From contig NZ_JACHJN010000001.1 of NCBI RefSeq assembly GCF_014203665.1, positions 558,001 through 622,000 of the forward strand: 64,000 nucleotides of DNA, read 5' to 3'. This stretch comes from Saccharothrix tamanrassetensis (GTDB lineage: Bacteria; Actinomycetota; Actinomycetes; Mycobacteriales; Pseudonocardiaceae). A program made the position numbers and the translations under genes. Every line of letters starts with the position of its first letter. The first letter of the stretch is position 1. The notes below the pieces were generated by a model, which was not told where the DNA came from, ran no database searches, and saw only the letters and a list, made by a program, of their open reading frames with translations. Positions 16,871 through 26,051 of the stretch are shown in pieces.

Positions 16871-18061
16871 TCAGAGCATCTCGGTGCCGGGGTCCAGGCC
16901 GAGCAGCGCCCGGCCGTAGACCTCCATGTTGGTGGCGAACACGATCCACCCGTGCATGGACAGACCCTCGATGTCACGGCGGAACCGCTGCAACGGCTGG
17001 TCGCGGCGGATCGCCGTGGCACCCGCGGCCTCGTACAGCTCCTCCACGGCTTCCTTCGCCAGCCGCACGGCGAACGCGCTCTGCCCCCGGATCTCCACGC
17101 GCTCGGCGAGCGTCGGCTCCTCCCCCGCGTCCGCCCGCTCCTGCTGGATGCGGTACATCCGCTCGGCGAGCGCCTCGGCCGCGGCGATCCGGCTCGCCGC
17201 GACGCCCACCTTCACCTGGGTGACCGGGTGCTCCCGCTGCTCGGTCCACGACGTGTAGCTGATGCCGCGTCCGGGCAGGCGTTCGGTGAACAGCTCGTAC
17301 GCGCCCTTGGCCAGCCCGATGAACGTCGACACGGCCTGGGAGAACAGGAACGGGTACAGGCTGTAGGCGCGGCCCGGCGGCAGCGCGGCGAGCAGCTCCG
17401 GGTGCTCGGCGAGCTGCGCGGCGGCCTCGGCCGGGATGACCACGCGGTGCGCGGGCACGAACACGTCCTCGGCGATGGTGGTGCAGCTGCCGGTGGCGGC
17501 CAGCGCCGAGGCGTGCCAGTCGTCCACGACGGTGAACTCCGACATCGGCACCATCGCGACCGCCTCGTCCACCCGGCCGTCGGGGTGTTCGAGGAGGGTG
17601 ATCATCATGTTCCAGTCGGCGTCCTGGCAGCCGGAGTTGAACCGCCACGTGCCGTTGAGCCGGTAGCCGCCGTCCACCGGGACCAGCGTCCCGGTGGGCA
17701 TGAAGCCGCCCGAGATGCGCGGCGCGGGCGTGGCGAAGACCTCCCGCTGGAGCTCCTCGGGGTAGAGCGTGGACATCCACGCGCTGGACAGCCACACCAT
17801 CGCGACCCAGCTGGTCGAGCCGCAGCCGCGGGCGATCTCGGCGAGCACCCTCGCCTGGTCGGCGAGGGAGAAGTCCAGGCCGCCGTAGTGGCGCGGGGTG
17901 GCGATGCGGAACACCCCGGCCCGCTCCAGCAACTCCAGGTTCTCCGCCGGCACCCGCCGCGCGTTCTCCGCGGCCAGGCCGTTCGCCCGCAGCCGGGGTA
18001 CGGCCTCCCGCACCGCGGCCACCACCACGTCGACGTCGGCGTCGGTTTCCACACTGACCAT
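16871..18061 (-). CDS. Two-component flavin-dependent monooxygenase (HsaA-like, acyl-CoA dehydrogenase fold)
   Basis: 396 residues. N-terminal helical domain with [26 protein letters not shown], middle beta domain ([32 protein letters not shown]), C-terminal four-helix domain ([20 protein letters not shown]). This is the pattern of class D oxygenase components that use FADH2/FMNH2 from a separate reductase, e.g. the one encoded next door. Substrate unknown; N- or C-hydroxylation is possible. ATG 18061 with GGGAG upstream. Paralogue at 22784. Promoter shared divergently with the P450. Confidence 0.88.
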   Translation of the reverse strand: MVSVETDADVDVVVAAVREAVPRLRANGLAAENARRVPAENLELLERAGVFRIATPRHYGGLDFSLADQARVLAEIARGCGSTSWVAMVWLSSAWMSTLYPEELQREVFATPAPRISGGFMPTGTLVPVDGGYRLNGTWRFNSGCQDADWNMMITLLEHPDGRVDEAVAMVPMSEFTVVDDWHASALAATGSCTTIAEDVFVPAHRVVIPAEAAAQLAEHPELLAALPPGRAYSLYPFLFSQAVSTFIGLAKGAYELFTERLPGRGISYTSWTEQREHPVTQVKVGVAASRIAAAEALAERMYRIQQERADAGEEPTLAERVEIRGQSAFAVRLAKEAVEELYEAAGATAIRRDQPLQRFRRDIEGLSMHGWIVFATNMEVYGRALLGLDPGTEML

Positions 18062-18139
18062 TGAAGACTCCCTGGAACTCGGATGCGGTCGGGGGTCGAC
18101 AGCCCCGGTGGCGAGCCTGGCAGCCGGGGCGGAAGGCCC

Positions 18140-18157
18140 GGTCACACCGCGGTAACC
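18140..18157 (-). promoter_or_regulatory. Putative SARP operator upstream of flavin monooxygenase
   Basis: Minus strand GGTTACC, spacer gcgg, TGTGACC: the best match to the deduced consensus, with an 11-bp period, 79 nt from the start codon. Confidence 0.6.
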
Positions 18158-18183
18158 GGCGGGGTGCGCACGGCCGCGTCCGG

Positions 18184-18216
18184 AGTGCGCGCGCGGTTAC
18201 AACTCCTCCCTACGGT
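18184..18216 (+). promoter_or_regulatory. SARP-type promoter of the P450 gene
   Basis: AGTGCGC (weak), 4 nt, GGTTACA (18195-18201), exactly 8 nt, CTACGGT (18210-18216). The leader to the P450 ATG is about 45 nt. Confidence 0.55.
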
Positions 18217-18267
18217 GGGAGCGCCGCGGCCCGTACGGCTCGGGTCCACCGGAGGAGAGGGCAGCAC

Positions 18268-19509
18268 ATGACCCAGACCGGCCTGCACGTGCTCGACACC
18301 ACGGGTCGCGACATCCAGGGCGAGGCGGCCGCGCTGCGGGCGCGGGGCCCGGCGGTCCAGGTGGAACTGCCCGGCGGGGTCGCCGCCTGGCTGGTGACCG
18401 ACACCGCGTTGATCAAGCAGCTGCTGACCGACGAACGGGTCTCCCGGGACGCCTACCGGCACTGGCCCGCGTGGCAGAACGGCGAGGGCGAGCTGGCCCG
18501 GACGTGGCCGCTGGCGATGTGGGTCGCCGACCGCAACATGATCACCTCCTACGGCGAGGAGCACCGCAGGCTGCGCAAGCTCGTGGCGGGCGCGTTCACC
18601 GCGCGCCGGACCCGGGACATGCGGCACCGGGTGGAGGCGATCGTGGCGGCGCTGCTGGACGGGCTGGCGGCGCACGGCCCGGACCGGCCGGTGGACCTGC
18701 GCGCCGAGTTCGCCCAGGCACTGCCCGCGGCGGTGATCTCCGAGCTGCTCGGCGTGCCCGACCGGGTGCGCGGCGAGCTGCTGGGCGTGATCGGGGGGTG
18801 GATGACCGCGCAGGACGAGGCCGCCCTGGTGGAGTACACCCGGCGCGGGTACGAACTGCTGCGCGACCTGGTGGCGCTCAAGCGGGTGGAGCCGGCGGAC
18901 GACCTGGTGAGCGCGCTGATCTCGGCCCGCGCCGAGGACGGTGCGCGGCTGTCGGAGCAGGAGCTGGTGGACACCGTGCTGCTCACCTTCACCGCGGGGC
19001 ACGAGACCACCACGAACCTGATCGACCAGGCCGTGTTCGCGCTGCTGACCCACCCCGACCAGCTCGCCGCCGCCCGGTCCGGCGCGGTGGGCTGGGCGGA
19101 CGTGGTGGAGGAGTCGATCCGGCTGGAGGCCCCGTTCGCGAACCTGCCGATGCGGTTCGCGGTGTCCGACATCGACCTCCCCGGCGGCCCCACCATCCGC
19201 GCGGGCGACCCGATCATGATCTCGTTCGCCGCCTCCGGCCGTGATCCGCTGGTGCACGGCGACGACGCGGACGAGTTCGACGCGAGCCGCCCGACCCGCG
19301 CCGACCACATCGGGTTCGGGCACGGCGCGCACTACTGCCTCGGCGCCCCCCTGGCCCGGATGGAGGCCGTGGTCGCGCTGCCCGCGCTGTTCGCCCGGTT
19401 CCCGGACCTGGCGCTCGCGGTGCCCCCGCAGGACCTGCGCCCGCTGGAGTCGTTCGTCTCCAACGGTCACCAGCAGCTCCCCGTCCTCCTGGGACGGTCC
19501 GCGTCCTGA
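18268..19509 (+). CDS. Cytochrome P450 monooxygenase
   Basis: 413 residues, normal bacterial length. I-helix [10 protein letters not shown] (Glu246-Thr247), K-helix EESIRLEAP with the ExxR motif, and heme loop [17 protein letters not shown] with axial Cys357. Soluble, probably fed by a ferredoxin encoded elsewhere. The C-helix ([18 protein letters not shown]) is typical of secondary-metabolite P450s. Strong GGAGGAGAGG ribosome site before the ATG. Likely hydroxylates or epoxidises the polyketide. A bidirectional terminator separates it from the convergent aldehyde dehydrogenase. Confidence 0.95.
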   Translation: MTQTGLHVLDTTGRDIQGEAAALRARGPAVQVELPGGVAAWLVTDTALIKQLLTDERVSRDAYRHWPAWQNGEGELARTWPLAMWVADRNMITSYGEEHRRLRKLVAGAFTARRTRDMRHRVEAIVAALLDGLAAHGPDRPVDLRAEFAQALPAAVISELLGVPDRVRGELLGVIGGWMTAQDEAALVEYTRRGYELLRDLVALKRVEPADDLVSALISARAEDGARLSEQELVDTVLLTFTAGHETTTNLIDQAVFALLTHPDQLAAARSGAVGWADVVEESIRLEAPFANLPMRFAVSDIDLPGGPTIRAGDPIMISFAASGRDPLVHGDDADEFDASRPTRADHIGFGHGAHYCLGAPLARMEAVVALPALFARFPDLALAVPPQDLRPLESFVSNGHQQLPVLLGRSAS

Positions 19510-19522
19510 CCGGGAGCGCGGA

Positions 19523-19549
19523 GGGCCGGGTCCGCTGTGGACCCGGCCC
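19523..19549. terminator. Bidirectional terminator
   Basis: Perfect 11-bp GC-rich arms 19523-19533 and 19539-19549, 5-nt loop, between convergent P450 and aldehyde dehydrogenase genes. Confidence 0.85.
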
Positions 19550-19558
19550 CCTTCCGCG

Positions 19559-21043
19559 TCACGGCGTGCCGTGCACGACCCAGACCGTCTTGGGCTCCAG
19601 GTAGGCGTCCAGGTTGGCACGACCCAGTTCCCGGCCGATGCCGGACGCCTTCACCCCGCCCCACGGCGCGGCCGGGTCGCCGACCGCCCAGGCGTTGACG
19701 TAGAACATGCCGACCCGCAGCCGTGCGGCCAACGCGTGCGCGGCGGCGAGGTCACGGGTCCACACGCCGGCGGCCAGCCCGTACGGGGTGTCCTCGGCGA
19801 GTTCCACCACCTCGTCCAGGGTGTCGAACGGGGTCACCGCGACCACCGGGCCGAACACCTCCTCCCGCGCGAGCGCGGCGGTGGCGGGCACGTCGGCCAG
19901 CACGACCGGCGCGATGAAGTACCCGCCGGCGGGCACCGGCGGGGGCAGCGCGCCCGCGACCACCCGCGCGCCGCGCTCGACGGCGTCGACCAGGTAGCCG
20001 CGCACGCGGGTGTACTGCTCGGCCGACACCAGTGGTCCGACCACGCCGGCCGGGTCGAGCGCGGGCCGGACCGGCACGCCCGAGGCCGCCTCGGCGAGCC
20101 CGGCCAGGACGTCGTCGTACACCGCGCGCTGCACGTACAGCCGGGCGCCGGCCACGCAGCTCTGACCGGTGTTGAAGAACGCCGCCTCGGCCGCGCCCGC
20201 GATCGCGGCGGGCAGGTCGGCGTCGGCCAGCACGATGTTCGGGCACTTGCCGCCCAGCTCCAGGCTGACCCGCTTGACCGCCGCGCCCGCCTTGGCCGCG
20301 ATCTCCCGGCCGACCGCGGTCGACCCGGTGAACGCCACCTTGGCCACGCCGGGGTGGTCCACCAGGGCCGCCCCGGTGGTGCCGTCGCCCGTCAGCACGT
20401 TCACCACGCCCGGCGGGAAGCCCGCCTCCTCGACCAGCCCGGCCAGCCACAGCGCCGACAGCGGCGTCTGCTCGGCCGGCTTGAGCACCACGGTGCAGCC
20501 CGCGGCCAGTGCGGGGGCGAGCTTCCAGCCCGCCATCATCAGCGGGAAGTTCCACGGGATGATCTGCGCGCACACCCCGACCGGCTCCAGCCGCGTGTAG
20601 CAGAGGGTGTCGGGCAGTGCGACCGGGAGCGTCGCGCCTTCCAGCTTGGTGGGCCAGCCGCTGTAGTAGCGCAGGTGCGCGACCGCGCCCGGCACGTCCA
20701 CCGCCGACGCGATCGACAGCGGCTTCCCGCCGTCCACCGCGTCGAGTTCGGCCAGCACCGCCGCGTCCCGCTCCACCAGGTCGGCCAGCCGTGCCAGCAA
20801 CCGTTCCCGGCCCGCCGCGGGCACCGCGCCCCACGGCCCGTCCAGGGCCGCGCGGGCGGCCGTCACCGCCGCGTCGACGTCCGCCGGCCCGGCCAGCGCG
20901 ACCTCGGCCAGCGGTGTCCCGGTGGACGGGTCGACCGAGGTGAACGTCCGCCCGTCGGCGGCCGGCCCGAACTTCCCGTCGACGAACAACAGCTTGTCCT
21001 GCCGCAGGAACTCCGCGACCTCCGCGCCGACAACCCTGTCCAC
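19559..21043 (-). CDS. NAD(P)+-dependent aldehyde dehydrogenase
   Basis: 494 residues of the ALDH superfamily. IIPWNFPLMMAGWKLAPALAAG, the TGSTAVGREI cofactor loop, the catalytic Glu in LELGGKCPNIV, nucleophilic Cys in FFNTGQSCVAGA and C-terminal WGGVKASGIGRELG are all present. It oxidises an aldehyde to the acid. The amine oxidase upstream in the same direction could supply an aldehyde through oxidative deamination. GTG start at 21043 with GAGAGGAG; an upstream in-frame ATG at 21082 lacks a ribosome site. Confidence 0.92.
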   Translation of the reverse strand: MDRVVGAEVAEFLRQDKLLFVDGKFGPAADGRTFTSVDPSTGTPLAEVALAGPADVDAAVTAARAALDGPWGAVPAAGRERLLARLADLVERDAAVLAELDAVDGGKPLSIASAVDVPGAVAHLRYYSGWPTKLEGATLPVALPDTLCYTRLEPVGVCAQIIPWNFPLMMAGWKLAPALAAGCTVVLKPAEQTPLSALWLAGLVEEAGFPPGVVNVLTGDGTTGAALVDHPGVAKVAFTGSTAVGREIAAKAGAAVKRVSLELGGKCPNIVLADADLPAAIAGAAEAAFFNTGQSCVAGARLYVQRAVYDDVLAGLAEAASGVPVRPALDPAGVVGPLVSAEQYTRVRGYLVDAVERGARVVAGALPPPVPAGGYFIAPVVLADVPATAALAREEVFGPVVAVTPFDTLDEVVELAEDTPYGLAAGVWTRDLAAAHALAARLRVGMFYVNAWAVGDPAAPWGGVKASGIGRELGRANLDAYLEPKTVWVVHGTP

Positions 21044-21140
21044 GGTGTGCTCCTCTCCGATGACGCGGCCGGTGGCCGGCACCGCGTCACACGACGTCGA
21101 CCGCGTTTCCGACCCGGCCGTCCCGGGTCACCGCACCGGC

Positions 21141-21217
21141 TCCGACACCCGCACCGGACCGGACGCGCGGCTCGCGGGTGCGGGCCGCGCGCCCGGTGTC
21201 GGGGTCGGGGTGTCGGA
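21141..21217. terminator. Probable terminator / complex hairpin after amine oxidase
   Basis: Outer arms 21141-21150 and 21208-21217 (10 bp) enclose a second stem 21165-21171 with 21184-21190. It lies just after the amine oxidase stop codon. Confidence 0.45.
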
Positions 21218-21228
21218 GCGGGTTCCCG

Positions 21229-22665
21229 CTAGTGCGCGAAGGCCGCCGCCGCCGGCCGCGCCACGGACGCGGCGTAGGCGGCCGCGGCGGCACCGGACTC
21301 GATCGCGCCGTCGATGTAGCCGCTCCAGCCGTTGGCCAGGTCGCTGCCCGCGAACGCCAGCCGCCCCCGCGGCTGCTGCACGGTGGTGAACGCGCCGCTC
21401 GCGAGCTGCCCCGGCCGGCGCACCGACCACCCGCCGAGCGCGTACGGGTCACGCGCCCAGTTGTGCGCCTTCACCGCCTTGACGCGCACGTCGGGCACGA
21501 CCCGCCGCAGGTGGCTCTCCACGGTCGCGCGGTCGTTGAAGTTGACGTTCGGGTCGTAGCCGAAGCCGAACATCACCACGCCCTCCGGCGTCCGGGTGTG
21601 CGGTCGCACCGCGCCCAGCACCGTGCCCTCCGGCGGCTGGGTCGAGAACTGGCCGTCGGCCTCGTCGACCAGCAGCCACAGCTTCTGCACGTTGGGCGCG
21701 CCGATGCCCTGGGTGGAGATCTGCGGGTAGGCGGCCGGCAACGCCGGGCTGAACGAGATGTTGCGCCACACGTTGACCGGCACCGCGATCACCGCCACCG
21801 GGGCGGTGAACACCTGGCCGCCCTTGGTGGTGACCTTCACCCGGCTGCCGGTGTGCTCGACCGACACGACCGGCGAGTTGAGCCGGACGTCCGCCCGCGC
21901 GTCGGCGAGCATGGCGTTCAGCAGCGCCCGCGTCCCGGCCTCCGGGTGGTAGGTGTTGACGCTGAGGTAGCCCTGGAACGTGTGCCCGGACAGCGCCCAC
22001 GACTGCATCAGCATGGTGTACGCGCCGTGGTCGGAGTTGCCGCCCGCCAGGCCGCTGAGCGACCCGCTGACCCACAGCCGGTCCTGGGTGGACAGGCCCA
22101 TCTGGTCGAGCCTGGCCTTGAACGACCGCGAGTCGGCGGGCAGCACCAGGTCCGACCGGTAGAGCGGCTCGTAGGGCCGCGGGAACATCTCCCGCGAACC
22201 GTCGAAGAACGGCGTGAACAGCTGGGCCATCCGAGGCCCGACCTCGGCCGGGGACAGCGCGTTGTACACGCCGAACTCCGACGGCATGTACATCCGCTGC
22301 GCGGGCAGCGTGGTGCCCAGCGGGATGCCGTAGCGCTGCACCTCGCGCCACACGTTCGGCTGCTTCTCGTCGACGGCTTCGCCGCCCATCTCCACCGTGA
22401 TCCCGGCGAAGTCGTCCGTCCAAGTGCGACCGCCGACGCGGTTGCGCGCTTCCAGGATCAGCGGGCGGAGGCCCTTGGCGCGCAGGTCGCGCGCCGCGGT
22501 GACGCCCGCGAACCCGGCGCCGATGACGATCGCGTCACAGGCCCCGACCTCGGTGTCGGCGTGCGCGGCGCCGTACCCGGTCCCGGCGAGCAGGGCGCCG
22601 GCCCCCAGCCCCTTGATCAGGGAGCGGCGGGACAGCGTCGGACGGTCTAAGTGTCTGCTGGACAA
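21229..22665 (-). CDS. Tat-exported flavin amine oxidase
   Basis: 478 residues. A twin-arginine signal, SRRSLIKGLGAGALLAG followed by AHA, precedes an FAD-binding motif VIGAGFAGVTAARDL and GG-motif RNRVGGRTW; the C-terminus has FAGSDLANGWSGYIDGAIESG, the flavin-site sequence of monoamine/L-amino-acid oxidases. It oxidises an amine or amino acid to an imine, and may act outside the membrane. I chose the TTG at 22665 (GGGGGA 6 nt before); GTG 22713 is an alternative. Codon 6 is TTA (22650-22648), the rare codon read by the bldA tRNA, so translation may be developmentally controlled. Confidence 0.88.
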   Translation of the reverse strand: MSSRHLDRPTLSRRSLIKGLGAGALLAGTGYGAAHADTEVGACDAIVIGAGFAGVTAARDLRAKGLRPLILEARNRVGGRTWTDDFAGITVEMGGEAVDEKQPNVWREVQRYGIPLGTTLPAQRMYMPSEFGVYNALSPAEVGPRMAQLFTPFFDGSREMFPRPYEPLYRSDLVLPADSRSFKARLDQMGLSTQDRLWVSGSLSGLAGGNSDHGAYTMLMQSWALSGHTFQGYLSVNTYHPEAGTRALLNAMLADARADVRLNSPVVSVEHTGSRVKVTTKGGQVFTAPVAVIAVPVNVWRNISFSPALPAAYPQISTQGIGAPNVQKLWLLVDEADGQFSTQPPEGTVLGAVRPHTRTPEGVVMFGFGYDPNVNFNDRATVESHLRRVVPDVRVKAVKAHNWARDPYALGGWSVRRPGQLASGAFTTVQQPRGRLAFAGSDLANGWSGYIDGAIESGAAAAAYAASVARPAAAAFAH

Positions 22666-22783
22666 CGTTATTCCCCCATGTCGGGCGGCGGTGTTTTCCG
22701 GTTGTGCGCACACGTGCGGCGGTCGGGCGGGAAAGGCTGGTCTCCCCCGCTCCGACCGCGCAGCGTGTGGGTATTTCCTCGGG

Positions 22784-23968
22784 CTACAGGAAGAGCGTGT
22801 CCGGCTCGTGTCCGAGCAGGACCCGGCCCTGCAGCTCCAGGTTCGTGTTGGGCGTGAGCATCCCGTGCCGGGACAGGCCCAGGATGTCGCGGTGGAACCG
22901 CTGGAACGGCTCCTTGCGCAGCAACGTGGACGCCCCCGCGACCTCGTGCAGCGCCTCCACGGCCTCCTTGACCAGCTGGACCGCGAACCCGGCCTCGCCC
23001 CGGACGCGGACGCTGTCGGCGACCGAGGGGTGCTCCCCCGCGTCCGCGCGGTCCTGCAACGCCCTGATGAAGTTGTCCGTCAGCGCCTCCGCCGCGGTGA
23101 TCCTGTTCGCGGCGGTGGCGACCTTGATCTGGGTGAGCGGGTGGGCCGACAGGTCGGCGTGGTCGGTGTAGGCGATCGGACGACCGGGAGCCCGTTCGAC
23201 GAACGCGTCGTACGCGCCGCGCGCCGCACCGGTGAACACCGCGGCCGACATCGCCATCACGTAGGTGATCAGGCCGTAGCAACGGCCGGCCAGTCCCGCG
23301 TTGGACCGGTCCCCGGTGGTGCCGGTGACCAGTTCGGCCGCGCCCGCGACCCGGTGCTTCGGGACGAACACGTCCTCGGCGGACGTGGTGAAGCTGCCGG
23401 TGCCGGCGGCGGCGCTGACGTGCCAGTCGTCGGCCACGGTCAGCTGGTCGACCGGGACCATCGCGTACACCGGCGTGTACCCGCCGTCCTCACCGGGCAC
23501 GACGGCGGCCAGGAAGTCCCAGTGCGCGCCCCGGACGCCGGTGTTGAAGCCCCACGAGCCGTTGAGCACGTACCCGCCGTCGACCGGGACGAGGGTGGCC
23601 GTCGGGGCGAGCCCACCGGAGATCCGGGCCGTGCCGTCGGCGAACACCTCCTCCTGCGAGGCGTCCGGGAACAGGCTCGCCACCCAGCCGCCCTGGATCC
23701 ACGCGCTCGCCACCCACCCGGTGGACGCGCAACCCCGGGAGATCGCGGAGACCACCGCGACCTGGTCGGCCAGCGGCACGTCCAGCCCGCCGAAGCGGGT
23801 GGGCACGGTGAGCCGGAACACGCCCGCCTTGTCCAGCAGGTCGATGTTGTCCTGCGGGATCCAGCGGTTGTCCTCGGCCTCCCGGCCGTTCTCGCGCAGG
23901 GTCGGGACGAGGCTTTCGACCGCGCCGAGGACCTCTGCCGCCGCGCCCGCGGCCACCGGGGAGCTCAC
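22784..23968 (-). CDS. Second two-component flavin-dependent monooxygenase (acyl-CoA dehydrogenase fold)
   Basis: 394 residues, parallel to the enzyme at 16871 along its length: [81 protein letters not shown]. It is an oxygenase component needing reduced flavin from a partner such as the reductase at 16304. The GTG start overlaps the SnoaL-like stop by 4 nt (GTGA), so the two are translationally coupled and probably act on the same intermediate. Substrate unknown. Confidence 0.88.
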   Translation of the reverse strand: MSSPVAAGAAAEVLGAVESLVPTLRENGREAEDNRWIPQDNIDLLDKAGVFRLTVPTRFGGLDVPLADQVAVVSAISRGCASTGWVASAWIQGGWVASLFPDASQEEVFADGTARISGGLAPTATLVPVDGGYVLNGSWGFNTGVRGAHWDFLAAVVPGEDGGYTPVYAMVPVDQLTVADDWHVSAAAGTGSFTTSAEDVFVPKHRVAGAAELVTGTTGDRSNAGLAGRCYGLITYVMAMSAAVFTGAARGAYDAFVERAPGRPIAYTDHADLSAHPLTQIKVATAANRITAAEALTDNFIRALQDRADAGEHPSVADSVRVRGEAGFAVQLVKEAVEALHEVAGASTLLRKEPFQRFHRDILGLSRHGMLTPNTNLELQGRVLLGHEPDTLFL

Positions 23969-24357
23969 TGCTCGCCGTAGGGGTTGTCGACGGCGAACAG
24001 CCACCGGCCGTCGCGCCGCCGGAGGACGTCCAGGCCGACGCCGCTGAACCGCTGCGAGCCGCCGTCCGCGGTCGCCACGTCGATCGCCCAGTCCACGACG
24101 AGCAGCGCGGTGTCCCCGGTGACGTGCGATTCCCGCAGCTTCGCGGTCATCTTGGGCTTCTGGGCGATGAACTCGCGCAACGCGTCCTTGCGCGCCTGGC
24201 CGGACAGCGGGGCGCCGGGCTCCCACACCGAGATGGCGTCCTCGGTGTAGAGGGTGTCCAGCGTGGCGATGTCGCCCGCGTTGAACGCCGCCACGTACCG
24301 GAGGCCGTGTTCCTCGGCCTCGCGGACGAGGTCGACGGTGTCGACTGTGCTGCTCAT
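23965..24357 (-). CDS. SnoaL-like / NTF2-fold protein, second copy
   Basis: 130 residues. YVAAFNAGDIATLDTLYTED, then SGQARKDALREFIAQKPKM and DGRWLFAVDNPYGEQ give the DUF4440/SnoaL-like outline also seen at 10703. Start chosen at ATG 24357 (MSSTVDTVDL); an in-frame extension to 24411 is less coding-like. Coupled by overlap to the flavin monooxygenase. The role could be substrate capture, isomerisation or cyclisation; no catalytic residues assigned. Confidence 0.75.
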   Translation of the reverse strand: MSSTVDTVDLVREAEEHGLRYVAAFNAGDIATLDTLYTEDAISVWEPGAPLSGQARKDALREFIAQKPKMTAKLRESHVTGDTALLVVDWAIDVATADGGSQRFSGVGLDVLRRRDGRWLFAVDNPYGEQ

Positions 24358-24490
24358 GACAGTGGTTCCCCAATCCCTATGCGCTTCGGGCGGTCTTGGG
24401 CGAGGCGGCAAGCCAACCGCACACCGCCCATCGGACGTCCACTCCCGACCACCGGGGGCCGGTGGGCTCGGAGTGGACCTGCGATTGCCC

Positions 24491-24503
24491 GGCGGTTACC
24501 GCC
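24491..24503. promoter_or_regulatory. GGTTACC palindrome upstream of SnoaL/monooxygenase pair
   Basis: GGCGGTTACCGCC, a 13-bp near-perfect palindrome containing the cluster heptamer, about 135 bp upstream of the SnoaL-like start. The second heptamer is not clear here. Confidence 0.35.
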
Positions 24504-24530
24504 GGGCCGGTGTCGTGCCGCGATGCCTGG

Positions 24531-26051
24531 TCATCCGCGGTACCGGGAGACCAACTCGCGCTTGAGGACCTTCCCGCTGGGGCCCAGCGGGAAGGCGTCG
24601 ACGAACTCGAAGCGGCGCGGGTACTTGTAGGCCGCCAGCCGCGTCCTGGACCACGCCACCAGTTCGGCGGCCAGGTCCGAGCCGCCGGACACGCCGGGCC
24701 GCAGCGCGACGACGGCGCACACCTCCTCGCCGTGGCGCTCGTCCGGCACGCCGATCACCGCGACCCGGTCGATCTTCGGGTGCCGCGAGAGCACCTCCTC
24801 GACCTCGCGCGGGTACACGTTGTAGCCGCCGCGCAGCACCATCTCCTTCTTGCGGTCGACCAGTCGCAGGTAGCCGTCGGCGTCGAGCACGCCCAGGTCG
24901 CCGGAGCGGAACCAGCCGTCCACCAGCGCCTCGGCGGTCGCCTCCGGGCGGTTGAGGTACCCGGCCATCACGTTGTGGCCGCTGATCACCACCTCGCCCA
25001 CCTCGCCGACGGGCAGCAGTTCGACCCGCGCGTCGAGTTCGGCGCGGGCGATCGCGACCCGGACGCCCCAGACGGGTTTGCCGACCGTGCCGGGTCGGCG
25101 CGGCCAGGCCTTCTGGTTGTACGTCACGACCGGGGACGTCTCGGTCAGCCCGTAGCCCTCGTACACCGGGCAGCCGAACACCCGCTCGACGTCCTCCAGC
25201 ACCCGCACCGGCAGCGCGGCACCGCCGGAGTAGGCGCGCTCCAGCCGGGGACGGCGGCGCGCGGTCTCGGCGACGGCCAGCAGGTCGTAGTACATCGTCG
25301 GCACGCCCATGAACACCGTGCAGTCGTGCTCGGCCATCAGGTCCAGCGCGGGCCCGGCGGCGAACCGGGACGCGAGCACCAGGGTGGCTCCGGCGGCGAA
25401 GCACGTGAGCATCCCGCATATCTGGCCGAACGTGTGGAACAGCGGCAGGCAGCCGAAGAGCACGTCGTCCGGCCCCATGTCGAACGGGGAGCGCATCGTC
25501 GTGCCGACGTTGAGCAGGACGTTGAGCTGGGTCAGCATCGCACCCTTGGGACGCCCGGTGGTGCCCGAGGTGTAGAGCACCAGCGCGAGGTCGTCGGGTG
25601 CGCGGGGCACGTACTCGGGAATCGGGGTGACGGGCCGGTCGAGCCGGTCCGGCCCGTCACCGGCCGGCACGGTCAGCACCCGCGCGCCGGTGCGGTCCGC
25701 GGCGGGCCTGCCGGTGGCCAGCAGGGACTTGGCGCACACCAGGTGCCGGGCACCGGAGTCGGCCAGCAGGTAGGCGATCTCGTCGGCCGTCAGCAGCACG
25801 TTCACCGGCACCGGGACCGCGCCGAGCGCGAGCACCCCGAAGTAGACCTCCGGGAACACCGGGTGGTTGGGCAGCAGCAGCGCGACCCGGTCCCCCGGTC
25901 CGACGCCGCGCTCGCGCAGCACGGCGGCGCGGGTGCGGGCCCGGTGCCACAGCTCGGCGTAGCCGACGCTCTCGCCGTCGTGCACGACCGCCGGGTGGTC
26001 GGGCCTGCGGGCGGCGGACTCGGCGAGCACCGCGGCCACCGACACGCTCAT
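24531..26051 (-). CDS. AMP-forming acyl-CoA ligase / amide synthase candidate
   Basis: 506 residues, class I adenylate-forming: YTSGTTGRPKGAML, FGCLPLFHTFGQ, GYGLTETSP, GWFRSGDLGVLDADGYL, DRKKEMVLRGGYNVYPREVEE, and the terminal catalytic Lys in PLGPSGKVLKREL. It is the last gene of the three-gene set ligase-ligase with divergent ALAS. C5N cassettes contain one ligase that activates 5-aminolevulinate and a second AMP-ligase-like enzyme that joins the C5N amine to a carboxyl group; by elimination this could be the amide synthase. A general fatty acyl-CoA ligase remains possible. Confidence 0.85.
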   Translation of the reverse strand: MSVSVAAVLAESAARRPDHPAVVHDGESVGYAELWHRARTRAAVLRERGVGPGDRVALLLPNHPVFPEVYFGVLALGAVPVPVNVLLTADEIAYLLADSGARHLVCAKSLLATGRPAADRTGARVLTVPAGDGPDRLDRPVTPIPEYVPRAPDDLALVLYTSGTTGRPKGAMLTQLNVLLNVGTTMRSPFDMGPDDVLFGCLPLFHTFGQICGMLTCFAAGATLVLASRFAAGPALDLMAEHDCTVFMGVPTMYYDLLAVAETARRRPRLERAYSGGAALPVRVLEDVERVFGCPVYEGYGLTETSPVVTYNQKAWPRRPGTVGKPVWGVRVAIARAELDARVELLPVGEVGEVVISGHNVMAGYLNRPEATAEALVDGWFRSGDLGVLDADGYLRLVDRKKEMVLRGGYNVYPREVEEVLSRHPKIDRVAVIGVPDERHGEEVCAVVALRPGVSGGSDLAAELVAWSRTRLAAYKYPRRFEFVDAFPLGPSGKVLKRELVSRYRG

